Assembly: GCF_023008405.1 (NCBI RefSeq)
Contig: NZ_CP095376.1
Span: 6,366,501 to 6,430,500 of the forward strand
Source of the DNA: Amycolatopsis sp. FBCC-B4732
GTDB lineage: Bacteria; Actinomycetota; Actinomycetes; Mycobacteriales; Pseudonocardiaceae
Length of the DNA stretch: 64,000 nucleotides
Reading direction: 5' to 3'
Each line of letters begins with the position of its first letter. Within the stretch, counting starts at the first letter, position 1. The position numbers and the translations under genes are program-made. Positions 19,989 through 28,599 of the stretch are shown one piece after another. Below the pieces are notes generated by a model, which saw nothing but the letters and a program-made list of their open reading frames with translations, was not told where the DNA came from and did no database searches.

Positions 19989-21731
19989 TCAGAAGGGCGG
20001 CGGGTCGTCACCGAAGGGGTCGGCGCTGCCCGAGGGCAGGCCGGCGAAGGGATCGGCCTTCTTCGCCGACGCCGTCTTCACCGGCACCTGACCGGCCTCG
20101 GAAAGCCGCGTGGCCCAGGCCGGGAACGGGAAGCCGACGGCGATCGGCACCGGGATCTCCGGCTGGCTCACGAACATCGTGCCCGGCGTGGCGAGCGTCG
20201 CGCGGACCCGCTGGCTCTGCGGCAGGAAGCCGTACTCGGGCCGCGAAGCCTCGGCGGCGTCGAGGCGCCCGACGATCCGCACCGAGCTGTTGCTGACGAT
20301 CCGGCGCTCGACCTCGCTGGCGGTCTGCTGCGCGCCGATCAGGATGACGCCGAGGGAGCGGCCGCGCTCGGCGATGTCCAGCAGCACCTCCTTGATGGGG
20401 CTGCTGCCTTCCCGCGGCGCGTACTTGTTGAGCTCGTCCAGCATGGTGAACAGCAACCCGCCCGGGCCGGCGGCTTCCTTGCGCGCGGTCTCCGCCGCCA
20501 GCGTCACCCCGACCACGAACCGCTGCGCGCGTTCGACGAGGTTGTGGATGTCCACCACGGTCACCTGCTGGTTCTCCGTGGACAACGAGCGCGCGGGGTG
20601 GTCCGCGAGGTCGCCGCGGATGAGGCCGGACAGCGCGCGCTGGCTGGAGCGCAGGCGGCGGATGAACGCGTTGACCGTGCCCGCACCGGTGACCGCACCC
20701 GCCCAGCTCGCGCGGGTTTCCTCGTCGGTGACGCGTTCGCAGACGACGTCGACGAGTTCCGCGTAGGTGCGGCAGAGCACGCCGTCGACGTTGGCCGCGC
20801 CGTCCTTGCCGGCCGGGGTGCTGTCCAGCCGCAACCGGTTCGCGACCTGGTGGATGACCATCGTGTACTGGTTGCGCTCGTCCTCGGCGTCGGCGAAGAC
20901 GTAGGGCAGCAGGTCCTTCGCGCAGAACTCCGCGATGGTCCACCAGAACGCGCCGACCCCCGAGGTCCGCCCGGTGACGTAAGGCTTCCCCGTGGTGTCC
21001 GACGGCGTCGGCGGCGCGTAGAACCCGACGGAGGCGAACGGCTCCGCGGGCAGGCCGAGCTTGGCGTACCCGGCCTTGAGCTTCTCGTCGAGGTGGACGT
21101 TCGGGGTGTCGAGGAACAGCAGGTCCTCGCCCTTCACGGAGAAGACGAGGGCCTTGGCGTTGTGGGCGTTGGGCAGGGCGCCGCCGCGGAAGATCGAGTG
21201 CAGCAGGAACAACGCGAACGACGTCTTGGTGGCCACGCCGGAGACCCCGCTGATGCTGACGTGCGCACCCCGCGTGCCGTCGAGGAAGTCCATGTTGAGG
21301 AAGACGGGTTCGCCGTCGCGGCCGAGGCCGACCGCCACCTGGCGGGTCATGTTGTCGAAGTACAGCGCCTGCGCGCGATCTTCCCCCACGGCGCGCGAGA
21401 CGACGGCGCCCGGCTTGGGCGGCACGTAGCACTCGGGTTCGACGCGGGTGGTGGCGATCTCGGCGATCTCCTGCACCTGCGCGGGCAGGACACCGTCGGA
21501 GATCAGGAAGACGTCGCTGCCGAAGCTGGCGCCTTCGTGCCGCGCGCTCACCTGCGTGACCACGCCGTAAGAGGTGACTTCCCCGAGCCCCGGCAGATCC
21601 CGCCGGGTCACGACGACGTCGTCGAGCTGCAGATAGGCTTCCGGATCGATGGCCACGCTGAACTGCAGCGGCGTCGAGTCCTCGGTGCCTGCCACCCGTC
21701 CGACCACGGTGGTGAGCGTCTCCTGGTCCAC
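19989..21731 (-). CDS. HerA-like DNA translocase ATPase
   Basis: 580 residues. N-terminal HAS-barrel-like beta region (about 1-110), then a HerA/FtsK-type RecA core: P-loop GVSGVATKT (about 162-170), Walker B with MLDELNKYA near 430, a GVILIGAQQTASEV sensor segment, the arginine-containing SSVRIVGRLDA, and a C-terminal stretch closing the nucleotide pocket. The P-loop departs from GxxxxGK[ST] in having Thr before Lys. First gene of an operon with sbcD, sbcC and a NurA-like gene, matching the archaeal arrangement for end resection. It could also be described only as a DUF87-type ATP-binding protein. Confidence 0.82.
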   Translation of the reverse strand: MDQETLTTVVGRVAGTEDSTPLQFSVAIDPEAYLQLDDVVVTRRDLPGLGEVTSYGVVTQVSARHEGASFGSDVFLISDGVLPAQVQEIAEIATTRVEPECYVPPKPGAVVSRAVGEDRAQALYFDNMTRQVAVGLGRDGEPVFLNMDFLDGTRGAHVSISGVSGVATKTSFALFLLHSIFRGGALPNAHNAKALVFSVKGEDLLFLDTPNVHLDEKLKAGYAKLGLPAEPFASVGFYAPPTPSDTTGKPYVTGRTSGVGAFWWTIAEFCAKDLLPYVFADAEDERNQYTMVIHQVANRLRLDSTPAGKDGAANVDGVLCRTYAELVDVVCERVTDEETRASWAGAVTGAGTVNAFIRRLRSSQRALSGLIRGDLADHPARSLSTENQQVTVVDIHNLVERAQRFVVGVTLAAETARKEAAGPGGLLFTMLDELNKYAPREGSSPIKEVLLDIAERGRSLGVILIGAQQTASEVERRIVSNSSVRIVGRLDAAEASRPEYGFLPQSQRVRATLATPGTMFVSQPEIPVPIAVGFPFPAWATRLSEAGQVPVKTASAKKADPFAGLPSGSADPFGDDPPPF

Positions 21732-22244
21732 GGTTCTCCCTGTCCGCGCGGGTGTTCCTCCCGCGGCAGACTAGCCCGCCTGCGGTTTCGCCCCGCGTCC
21801 AACACGGTGTTGTCCCCGGGTTGCCCGCGCGGGCCAAGACTGCGCCGAACGAGTGAGTTCACCCTTCGGGGAAGATCCTTTCGCCGCCGCAGGCCGGTTT
21901 CCGGCGGGCGCCGGCGTCCCGCTCGCCAAGCCCCGCAGCGGGTCCGGCGCCGCCCGCGTCCCGCTTCCCCTGGCTCCACGGCGAAGCGGCGCCGGACGGC
22001 CCTCGGACGGCCTCCGGGCGGGGCCCCGAACCCCGGCCGCTGCGCGGGATCGGGGCCCGGTGGCCCCCGCCACACGGCGGGAGGGGCCGCTCCGGGCGTG
22101 TCGCGGGGAAAGTTCTCCAAAAGGCCCTCGGGTCCTATATGGACGACCACTGTGGACGGCACCGGGTTGGCATTTTGCCTGCTCAGAGCCGTGGCCGGAC
22201 ACCGGGGCGCGGTCCGGGAACTCTCCGGGGGAGGCCGCCGGAGA
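21732..22244. other. Intergenic region between the herA operon and the second HU gene
   Basis: Divergent spacer of over 500 bases. Open frames here are proline/arginine-rich composition artefacts with no ribosome site. It should hold the promoter of the herA operon, but I cannot point to convincing -35/-10 boxes. The last part (from about 22230) matches the region before the first HU gene. Confidence 0.5.
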
Positions 22245-22285
22245 GGCGGAACCCGCCCCCGTACAAGGAAAAATTTCGACCCCCG

Positions 22286-22320
22286 GTTGGATTTTGTGCG
22301 GTATTGGTAATACCGTGTGC
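22286..22320 (+). promoter_or_regulatory. Promoter of the second HU gene
   Basis: GTTGGA (22286-22291), 16 bases, TAATAC (22308-22313) within TTGGTAATACCGTGTGC. The block is identical in the promoter of the first HU gene; predicted leader about 50 nt ending in GGAGGACTGG before ATG. Confidence 0.7.
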
Positions 22321-22369
22321 AGTGTCGGCCGAGATGGGCCGTGACTAAGTTCCACTATGGAGGACTGGA

Positions 22370-23032
22370 ATGACGAACAAGGCCCAGCTGATCGAGGCGC
22401 TGTCGGAGCGTCTGGGCGACAAGAAGGTGGCTTCGCAGGCCGTTGACGGTCTGGTGGACATCATCATCCGGACGGTCAACAAGGGCGAGAAGGTCAACAT
22501 CACCGGCTTCGGTGTGTTCGAGAAGCGCGCCCGCGCCGCTCGTACCGCGCGCAACCCGCGCACCGGTGAGGCCGTGCGCGTCAAGAAGACCAACGTGCCC
22601 GCCTTCCGCGCCGGCACGACCTTCAAGGACGTCATCTCCGGCACCAAGAAGCTGCCGAAGGCCACCCCGGTCAAGCGCGCCGCCGCGGCGACGACGACCC
22701 GCGCGACCGCCACCAAGGCCGCCGCCGCGGCCCCGGCCAAGGCCACCACCACCCGCACCACGCGGGCGGCCGCCGCCAAGCCGGCCACCACGCGGGCGAC
22801 CACCACGCGCACCCGCGCCGCCGCCGCCAAGCCGGCCGCCAAGGCCACCGCCACCAAGGCGGCCCCGAAGACCGCGGCGAAGACCACCGCGGCCAAGGCC
22901 ACCACGGCGAAGGCCACCACCACCCGCGCCAAGGCCGCCGCCAAGCCGGCCGCGACCAAGACCGCCGCGGCGAAGAAGCCCGCCGCCGCCAAGGCTCCGG
23001 CCAAGCGCACCTCCGCCGCCAAGAAGAAGTAG
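22370..23032 (+). CDS. Second HU-type nucleoid protein with AKT-rich tail
   Basis: 220 residues. The HU core (1-about 95) differs from the hupB copy at only a handful of positions (for example Ala2 to Thr, Thr12 to Ser, Ala20 to Val, Glu23 to Gln), while the Ala/Lys/Thr/Arg tail differs in length and pattern. Same ribosome site and promoter block as hupB, so a duplication of the whole transcription unit is likely. The protein should bind DNA non-specifically and could form heterodimers with HupB. Ends before a strong hairpin terminator. Confidence 0.95.
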   Translation: MTNKAQLIEALSERLGDKKVASQAVDGLVDIIIRTVNKGEKVNITGFGVFEKRARAARTARNPRTGEAVRVKKTNVPAFRAGTTFKDVISGTKKLPKATPVKRAAAATTTRATATKAAAAAPAKATTTRTTRAAAAKPATTRATTTRTRAAAAKPAAKATATKAAPKTAAKTTAAKATTAKATTTRAKAAAKPAATKTAAAKKPAAAKAPAKRTSAAKKK

Positions 23033-23052
23033 TTCCACCCCCTGGCGACATC

Positions 23053-23089
23053 GGAAGGGCCCCGCACCGAACTGGTGCGGGGCCCTTCC
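23053..23089 (+). terminator. Perfect 16-bp hairpin terminator after the second HU gene
   Basis: Arms GGAAGGGCCCCGCACC and GGTGCGGGGCCCTTCC around a five-base loop, about 20 bases after the HU stop codon. Confidence 0.85.
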
Positions 23090-23195
23090 GCGTTCCCGGT
23101 ACCGGTCCCGGCCCACCCGTTGGGGTGAACGCTCGTGGTTGCCGGTCCCGGTTCCGGGGTAGCCGCCGGGAATCACACCCGGCAAAGGAGTCGAG

Positions 23196-23363
23196 ATGAC
23201 GGAGAACGAGAACCGGCCGCAGGACCCCGAAGCGGACCTGGCCCACAGCCGTCAGTCCATCAAGGAGGCCAAGGAGGCCGCCGAACAGGCCCACCTGGCC
23301 GACGCGGACGACGCCGACGCCCCGGGCGAGTCGGGCTTCGATCCGGGAATGCGAGCCGATTAA
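23196..23363 (+). CDS. Small acidic protein, 55 residues
   Basis: ATG 23196 follows AAAGGAG at ideal spacing. The product begins MTENENRPQDPEADLAHSRQ, continues as an Ala/Glu/Lys/Gln helix, and ends with an Asp-rich segment and FDPGMRAD. Strongly acidic, no membrane segment. Lies between an HU gene and lsr2 on the same strand. No family recognised; a charged partner of DNA-binding proteins is only a speculation from its neighbours. Confidence 0.65.
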   Translation: MTENENRPQDPEADLAHSRQSIKEAKEAAEQAHLADADDADAPGESGFDPGMRAD

Positions 23364-23504
23364 CCCACCGCACGTCGGCCGAGTGGACGGGAAATTGCCG
23401 TACCTATCCTCGACTGGATACACTCCACCGAAGGACGTCGACCATTGTGCAACTTGTCACACGTCACGTTCCCCCGGACGCACATCCAGCTGAGGAGCAT
23501 TCCC

Positions 23505-23918
23505 GTGGCCCAGAAAGTCCTCGTCGAGATCCTGGACGACATCGACGGCAGCAAAGCCGCCCAGACCGTTCAGTTCGGCCTCGACGGCGTCACCTACGAA
23601 ATCGACCTGTCGGACGACAACGCCGCCAGCCTGCGCGACGAACTGGCCCGCTACGTCTCGGCCGGCCGTCGCATCGGTGGCCGCAAGGTCCGCGTGGCCA
23701 CCGGCCAGTCGACGACGACCAGCACGACCGACCGCGAGCGCAACCAGCAGATCCGCGCCTGGGCCAACGCGAACGGCTACGAGGTCTCCGAGCGCGGCCG
23801 CCTTTCTTCCGAGGTGATCGCGGCTTACGAGCAGGCCCAGGTCGAGGAAGCGGAAACCCCCGCGGCCGCCCCGCGCAAGCGTGCCCCGCGCAAGAAGGTC
23901 GCCGCCGCGAAGAAGTAA
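23505..23918 (+). CDS. lsr2: Lsr2-family nucleoid-associated protein
   Basis: 137 residues. N-terminal dimerisation domain (about 1-65; VAQKVLVEILDDIDGSKA and the TYEIDLSDDNA strand) and C-terminal DNA-binding domain with the AT-hook-like RGR in SERGRLSSEV; a basic PRKRAPRKK tail follows. Lsr2 is the actinobacterial H-NS-like silencer of AT-rich and acquired DNA. GTG 23505 is chosen because GAGGAG precedes it and the family starts there; upstream in-frame codons are not conserved in type. Confidence 0.95.
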   Translation: MAQKVLVEILDDIDGSKAAQTVQFGLDGVTYEIDLSDDNAASLRDELARYVSAGRRIGGRKVRVATGQSTTTSTTDRERNQQIRAWANANGYEVSERGRLSSEVIAAYEQAQVEEAETPAAAPRKRAPRKKVAAAKK

Positions 23919-24090
23919 GGCGGTGGCCGGCAGATCACTGGGGACCCGGCCCGTTGGCGGCAAGGACTGAACACCCTCGCCGCCGACGGAGGCCATTTCC
24001 CCACCCGGCCCGGCAACGGCCAGCGATCAACCCGTCACTTTTGGCAGTAACCCGAATTCCGGGCCGGCATTCTTTTCCTCGCGAAGCTCG

Positions 24091-25221
24091 TCAGTAAACC
24101 GACTCGAGCAGCGAGACGACCTCGGCTTCCGCAGGCAGCCTCGGCGCGTTCTTCGTCACAGCGTCAGCCACCGCGTCCGCCGCGATGACCGCGATCCTCG
24201 CCCGGTCCACCCCCAGCTCCCGCACCGGCCGTTTGATGCCGAGCACGCCGGAAACCTCCCGCACCGCCCCGATCGCCGCCTCCGCCGTAGCCGGCGTCAC
24301 CCGCAGCGCCCACGCCGTGCTCTCGTAAGCCGAAGCGGCCGCCTCCACGCTGAACTCCATGACCTCCTCCAGCACGGCGGCCAGCGCGACACCGTGCGGC
24401 GTCCCGGTGTGTGCGGTCAGCGCGTGCCCGATGCCGTGGACCAGCCCGAGTCCCGACAGCGTCAACGCGTGCCCCGCCAGGTGCGCCCCCAGCATGACCT
24501 GAGCACGCGCCTGGAGATCCCCGCCGTCCCGGAACGCGACCGGCAACCAGCGGCCGACGAGGCTGATCGCCTGCGTGGCGTACGCGGCCGAGATCGGGCT
24601 GGACCCGCGTGAAGACAGCGACTCGATGCCGTGGACCAGGGCATCCAGCCCCGAAGCGGCCGTGACCGGCGCAGGCAACCCCACCGTCAGCTCGGGATCC
24701 AGCACGGCGATCCGCGGCTTCACCGACGGGTGTCCGATGTAGACCTTGCGGCAGGCGCGGACGTCCTCGGTGACGCCGAAGCCGTTGGTCTCCGCACCGG
24801 TCCCCGACGTCGTCGGGACCGCGATCAGCGGCAGCCCGCCGGCGGCGTCCCACAGGCGGTCGGCGTCCGCGGCGGCGGCCGCCGGGTTGCCCGCGAGCAG
24901 GGAAATCCCCTTCGCCGCGTCCAGCGCGGAACCCCCGCCGAGCGCGAGCACGGCCGCGTCGCCGAACGCGCGCAAGCGGGCGGCACCGCGGTCCAGCTCG
25001 GCCGTCGACGGGTTCGGCCCCACGTCTTCGTGCACGACGTACTCGATCCCGGCCCGCGCCAGGATCTTCTCGACGCGGCCGACGATCCCGGTGGCCCGCA
25101 GGCCGCGGTCGGTGACCACGAACACCCGGGCGTGCCCCACCACCTCGACGAAAGCGGGCAGTTCGGCGACGACGCCGGGGCCGTATTCAGTGCGGCCGCC
25201 CGGCTCCACGGACAAGCGCAT
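24091..25221 (-). CDS. Iron-containing (group III) alcohol dehydrogenase
   Basis: 376 residues. Rossmann-like half with LALGGGSALDAAKG and PTTSGTGAETNGFGV; the metal-binding half contains DALVHGIESL, LVHGIGHALTAHTGTPHG and supplies the Asp and three His of the family. Oxidises or reduces an alcohol/aldehyde with NAD(P); substrate unknown. Transcribed after the enolase-superfamily gene on the same strand with about 110 bases between, suggesting a small catabolic unit. Maleylacetate reductase is a less likely alternative. Confidence 0.9.
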   Translation of the reverse strand: MRLSVEPGGRTEYGPGVVAELPAFVEVVGHARVFVVTDRGLRATGIVGRVEKILARAGIEYVVHEDVGPNPSTAELDRGAARLRAFGDAAVLALGGGSALDAAKGISLLAGNPAAAAADADRLWDAAGGLPLIAVPTTSGTGAETNGFGVTEDVRACRKVYIGHPSVKPRIAVLDPELTVGLPAPVTAASGLDALVHGIESLSSRGSSPISAAYATQAISLVGRWLPVAFRDGGDLQARAQVMLGAHLAGHALTLSGLGLVHGIGHALTAHTGTPHGVALAAVLEEVMEFSVEAAASAYESTAWALRVTPATAEAAIGAVREVSGVLGIKRPVRELGVDRARIAVIAADAVADAVTKNAPRLPAEAEVVSLLESVY

Positions 25222-25329
25222 GCTGCCTCCTTCAGACCACGGGGACGGTGGGCATCGCGCCCGGGAAAGTCTCGTCCGAAGTGGACGCGACGAACGGCCG
25301 GGTCTCGGGCGCGCGCCGGGCGTCTCGGG

Positions 25330-26439
25330 TCAGATCCGCCACCGTCGCACCGCCTCTTCGTCCAGTTCGACGCCGAGCCCGGGCCGCCGCGGCACCTCGA
25401 CCTCGCCGGCGGCGTTGATCAGCACCGGTTCGGCGAGCATGAAGTCGCGGCGTTCGGGCGTCCACCCGGGCGGGTCCCAGGGGAACTCGAAGTACGGCCC
25501 GCCGCCGACGCCGGCCGAGACGTGCAGGTTGGCCAGCACGCCGATGCCGTTGGTCCAGCTGTGCGGCGTGAACGCGCGGTGCTTGAGCTGCGCCAGCTCG
25601 GCCAGCGTGCGCGCGCGGAGCATGCCGACCGCGAGCACGACGTCCATCTGGTAGACGTCCAGGACGTCCTCTTCCAGGTAGCGCAGCAGCTCCGGCACCG
25701 AGTGCTGCATCTCTCCCGCGGCGATCCGCACGCCCGGGTTCTCGGCACGGAGGGTCCTGAACCCGGCGAGGTCGTGGTAGGGCAACGGTTCCTCGACCCA
25801 GAGCACGTCCAGCTCGGCGAGCCGGCGCACGAGCTTCCGCGTCCCGGCCAGGTCGGCCGCGGCGCCGGTGTCCCCGGCCATCCGCCAGGACTGGTTGAGG
25901 TCGACCATGATCCCGAAGTCCGGGCCGAGCGCCTCCCGCACGGCGGCGACGGCGGCGACACCTTCGGCCACGCGGTCCCGGTCGATCCGGATCTTCATCG
26001 CCCGGAACCCGGCTTCCCGGGCCCGCAGTGCGGTTTCGGCCCGCTCCCCCGGCGGCTTCAGCTCGGCCGAGGAGGCGTACGCGGGCAGCGCGCGGGCGGC
26101 GTTCCCGAAGAGCGCCGCCACGGGCAGGCCGGCGACCTGGCCGATGACGTCCCAGAGCGCGGCCTCCAGCGGCCAGAAGCGGCCGCCGTGGAAGTTGGCG
26201 GTCTCGATCGCCTTGACGTGCCGGACGATGTCGAGGGGATCTTCACCGAGGAACAGGTGCTCGACGGCCTCGAAGCCGGCCATGGTGTCACCGGAGCCGA
26301 CGCCGGTGACACCTTGGTCGGTGTGCACGCGCACGACGGTGGCGTCGAAGTACCGGCGCGGATCCGGATCCCAGGCCGCGCACAACGGCGGATCGAGCTC
26401 GAGCCGCAGCCGATCGAGAGTGACGGCGGTGATCTTCAC
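25330..26439 (-). CDS. Enolase-superfamily enzyme, mandelate racemase/muconate lactonizing type
   Basis: 369 residues. N-terminal capping domain (1-about 125), then a modified TIM barrel: base Lys in MKIRID (about 155-160), metal ligands in VDLNQSW, VEEPL and AGEMQH, and a C-terminal HSWTNG whose His can act as the second catalytic base. Members racemise or dehydrate alpha-hydroxy or sugar acids. With the neighbouring alcohol dehydrogenase and divergent IclR regulator this looks like a sugar-acid or aromatic-acid catabolic locus; the substrate cannot be read from sequence. Confidence 0.9.
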   Translation of the reverse strand: MKITAVTLDRLRLELDPPLCAAWDPDPRRYFDATVVRVHTDQGVTGVGSGDTMAGFEAVEHLFLGEDPLDIVRHVKAIETANFHGGRFWPLEAALWDVIGQVAGLPVAALFGNAARALPAYASSAELKPPGERAETALRAREAGFRAMKIRIDRDRVAEGVAAVAAVREALGPDFGIMVDLNQSWRMAGDTGAAADLAGTRKLVRRLAELDVLWVEEPLPYHDLAGFRTLRAENPGVRIAAGEMQHSVPELLRYLEEDVLDVYQMDVVLAVGMLRARTLAELAQLKHRAFTPHSWTNGIGVLANLHVSAGVGGGPYFEFPWDPPGWTPERRDFMLAEPVLINAAGEVEVPRRPGLGVELDEEAVRRWRI

Positions 26440-26622
26440 CCGGCCACCGCCCCGCCGCCGAAGGCTTCACCGATGAGCGCGGTGGACGCGAAAGTCATGG
26501 GAGCTCCAGCTCATGGGGACTGCGGCCGATCCGACGGTAGGTTCGCCGGAAATCGCCGGGCAAGACTCACCCGCCGATTGCAATCCCCGTTGCGCTGACG
26601 CCAACCCGGTACGTTCCGTGCC

Positions 26623-27402
26623 ATGCCCACCCCCGCCCGGCACCAGGGTCACGGCCTGCGCCGCGACCTGGACCTGCTGGAGGCACTGGCCTCCCCCGAG
26701 GCGCAGCGAGCGGGTGAGCTGGGCGTGGTCCGCCTCGCCCAGCTCACCGGCCGCGAGAAGAGCCAGGTGTCCCGCGCTTTGAAGGCCCTGGCCGAGGAGG
26801 GAGTGGTCGAGCGCGACCCGGACACCCTCGGCTACCGCCTGGGCTGGCGCCTGTTTTCGCTGGTCGCCCGAACGGTCGAAGACCGCCTGGTGCGCACCGC
26901 CGAACCGGTGATGCGCGAACTGTCGGCCGAGCTCGAGGAGACGAGCCACCTCTGCGTGCTGCGCGACCAGGAGGTGTTGACGCTGCTGTCGGTGTCGGGC
27001 CATTCGTTCCGAGTCCACGACTGGGAAGGCCGAGGCGTCCCGGCCCACCGCACCTCGGCGGGCCGGGTGCTGCTGTCCGACGCCACCCCGGACGAGCTGT
27101 ACGTCCGCTTCGCCGCTGCTCCCGAGGCGCCTGCACTGCCGGAGCTGTGGCTACGCATCCAGGAAGCCCGCCGGGCCGGTTACGCCCAGGTCCGAGAGGA
27201 GTTCGAGCCGGGGCTGGCAGGGGTCTCAGCCCCGATCCGAGACTTCCGCGGCCGCGTGGTGGCGGCGTTGAACGTCTCGGCACCGGCTTGCCGCTTGAGC
27301 GAGCGTCTGGAGGCCGCCGGCGAGGAGACAGCAAAGGCAGCGGCAACGATTTCCGCCCACCTGGGCTGGGAGTCCCGCCCGCAACCGGCCCGCCTCACCT
27401 GA
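26623..27402 (+). CDS. IclR-family transcriptional regulator
   Basis: 259 residues: winged helix-turn-helix (about 10-75; RLAQLTGREKSQVSRALKAL) and IclR ligand domain (about 90-250). Divergent from the enolase-superfamily gene, so likely the regulator of that unit. TACGTT at 26610-26615 ends seven bases before the ATG and there is no Shine-Dalgarno sequence, so the transcript may be leaderless. GCAA-N6-TTGC in the spacer (around 26579-26592) is a candidate binding site. Confidence 0.9.
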   Translation: MPTPARHQGHGLRRDLDLLEALASPEAQRAGELGVVRLAQLTGREKSQVSRALKALAEEGVVERDPDTLGYRLGWRLFSLVARTVEDRLVRTAEPVMRELSAELEETSHLCVLRDQEVLTLLSVSGHSFRVHDWEGRGVPAHRTSAGRVLLSDATPDELYVRFAAAPEAPALPELWLRIQEARRAGYAQVREEFEPGLAGVSAPIRDFRGRVVAALNVSAPACRLSERLEAAGEETAKAAATISAHLGWESRPQPARLT

Positions 27403-27661
27403 GCCCCACGGATCAAGATGTCGTGATCAGGTTCGAGTCACAAAGCACTTCGGCGTGCTGGCTGACCGCGTCCGACGTCGGTGGAACCCCGCTCCGAGCA
27501 TCGAACTCCGTCACCTGACCGACGGTCGAAGGGCGTACCGCACCCGTGTGGGCAGATACTGGACGGCATGCGAAGGTCCACGCAGCTGGTGCCGGAGCGG
27601 GTCAGGGCCGGATCCCTTACGGCGAACCGGTCGACGGCGACGGCACTGTTCGGAGGCGCGG

Positions 27662-28411
27662 GTGCACCCTGAAGCCCGGTGGCACCAGCCACTGTTCGCC
27701 GAAGTGAACGGCGGTCGAGTCGCGTATCGGATGCTGGGGCCGAGGTCGGGACCGCCGGTCGTGTTGCTCCACGGTCTGGCAAGCAGTGCTGTCACTTGGC
27801 AGTCGTTCGCCGCCGCGTTGGCCACGGCAGGCCGTTGGGTCATCGCACCTGATCTACGCGGCCACGGCCTCAGCGCAAACCGGGACAGCTACGCGTTCGA
27901 CGAATTCCGGCTCGACGTCGAAGCCCTGCTGGCGGAACTGGATGTCGGCCAGGCGGACCTGGTAGGGCACTCGCTCGGGGGCCGCTTCGCGACCATGATC
28001 GCGCAATGCCGTCCCGCGCTCGTCCGCCGCTTGGTGCTCGAGGAGATGCGACCGCCGATCCAGGAGGTGACGGCACTCAGCCGGGTCGGGTTGCTGGCGG
28101 GCTCTTCTCGCATGGCTCGGCACCTCGGGCTGGTGTCTCGCTTGTGGACGTTCGACCGCTCGATGGCCCGCTCGGTGGTCCAGCAGTTCAGCAAGCCCGC
28201 TCCCGAGTGGTGGTCCGCTTTGCCGGCCGTGACAGCACGGACTCTGGTCCTCCACGGCGGACCCCGCGGCTACGCGCCACTCGACCGGCTGCTACGCGTC
28301 GCAGCGCTGATTCCGGATTGTCGCCTGACAACCGTCGATGCCGGCCATCGCATACACAGCTCGCGTCCCGACGAATTCAATGCCGCGGTACTGCCCTTCC
28401 TCCGGGACTGA
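27662..28411 (+). CDS. Alpha/beta-hydrolase
   Basis: 249 residues. Core signatures: VVLLHGLASS (oxyanion hole), DLRGHGLS, the nucleophile elbow LVGHSLGGR, and DAGHRIHS with the catalytic His. GGAGG five bases before GTG 27662 fixes the start; the frame extends upstream without a site. Codons end in A or T more often than in neighbours. First gene of a same-strand run with the FAD-acyltransferase fusion and patatin genes, so it probably acts on a lipid or ester; the substrate is unknown. Confidence 0.88.
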   Translation: MHPEARWHQPLFAEVNGGRVAYRMLGPRSGPPVVLLHGLASSAVTWQSFAAALATAGRWVIAPDLRGHGLSANRDSYAFDEFRLDVEALLAELDVGQADLVGHSLGGRFATMIAQCRPALVRRLVLEEMRPPIQEVTALSRVGLLAGSSRMARHLGLVSRLWTFDRSMARSVVQQFSKPAPEWWSALPAVTARTLVLHGGPRGYAPLDRLLRVAALIPDCRLTTVDAGHRIHSSRPDEFNAAVLPFLRD

Positions 28412-28599
28412 GCCGTCGGCGGCCACCGCGGTAATTCCCTTTCTCGCTCTATTCTTCGAATAACATCAACCACTAGTGCATTGGAGTGACCACCCGATGA
28501 CGCCGTAACAAGGCCAAGCCGCCCCTCGACTGGGTTTGCATCGAAGACTCCCCCAAGACAATTCTTGTGTCACAACCGACACGCGACGGAGAGTGGCTG

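Noticed and set aside
21853..22344. 163-codon frame upstream of the second HU gene
   Set aside because: No ribosome site, Pro/Arg/Gly-rich, and overlaps the promoter block shared with the other HU gene.
27424..27438. tRNA fragment or att site (AGGTTCGAGTC)
   Set aside because: Only an 11-base match to a T-arm, inverted relative to the tRNA gene, with no cloverleaf and no integrase; kept only as a weak note.
27438..27661. N-terminal extension of the alpha/beta hydrolase
   Set aside because: The frame is open but Arg/Cys/Trp-rich, and GGAGG at 27652 marks GTG 27662 as the start.
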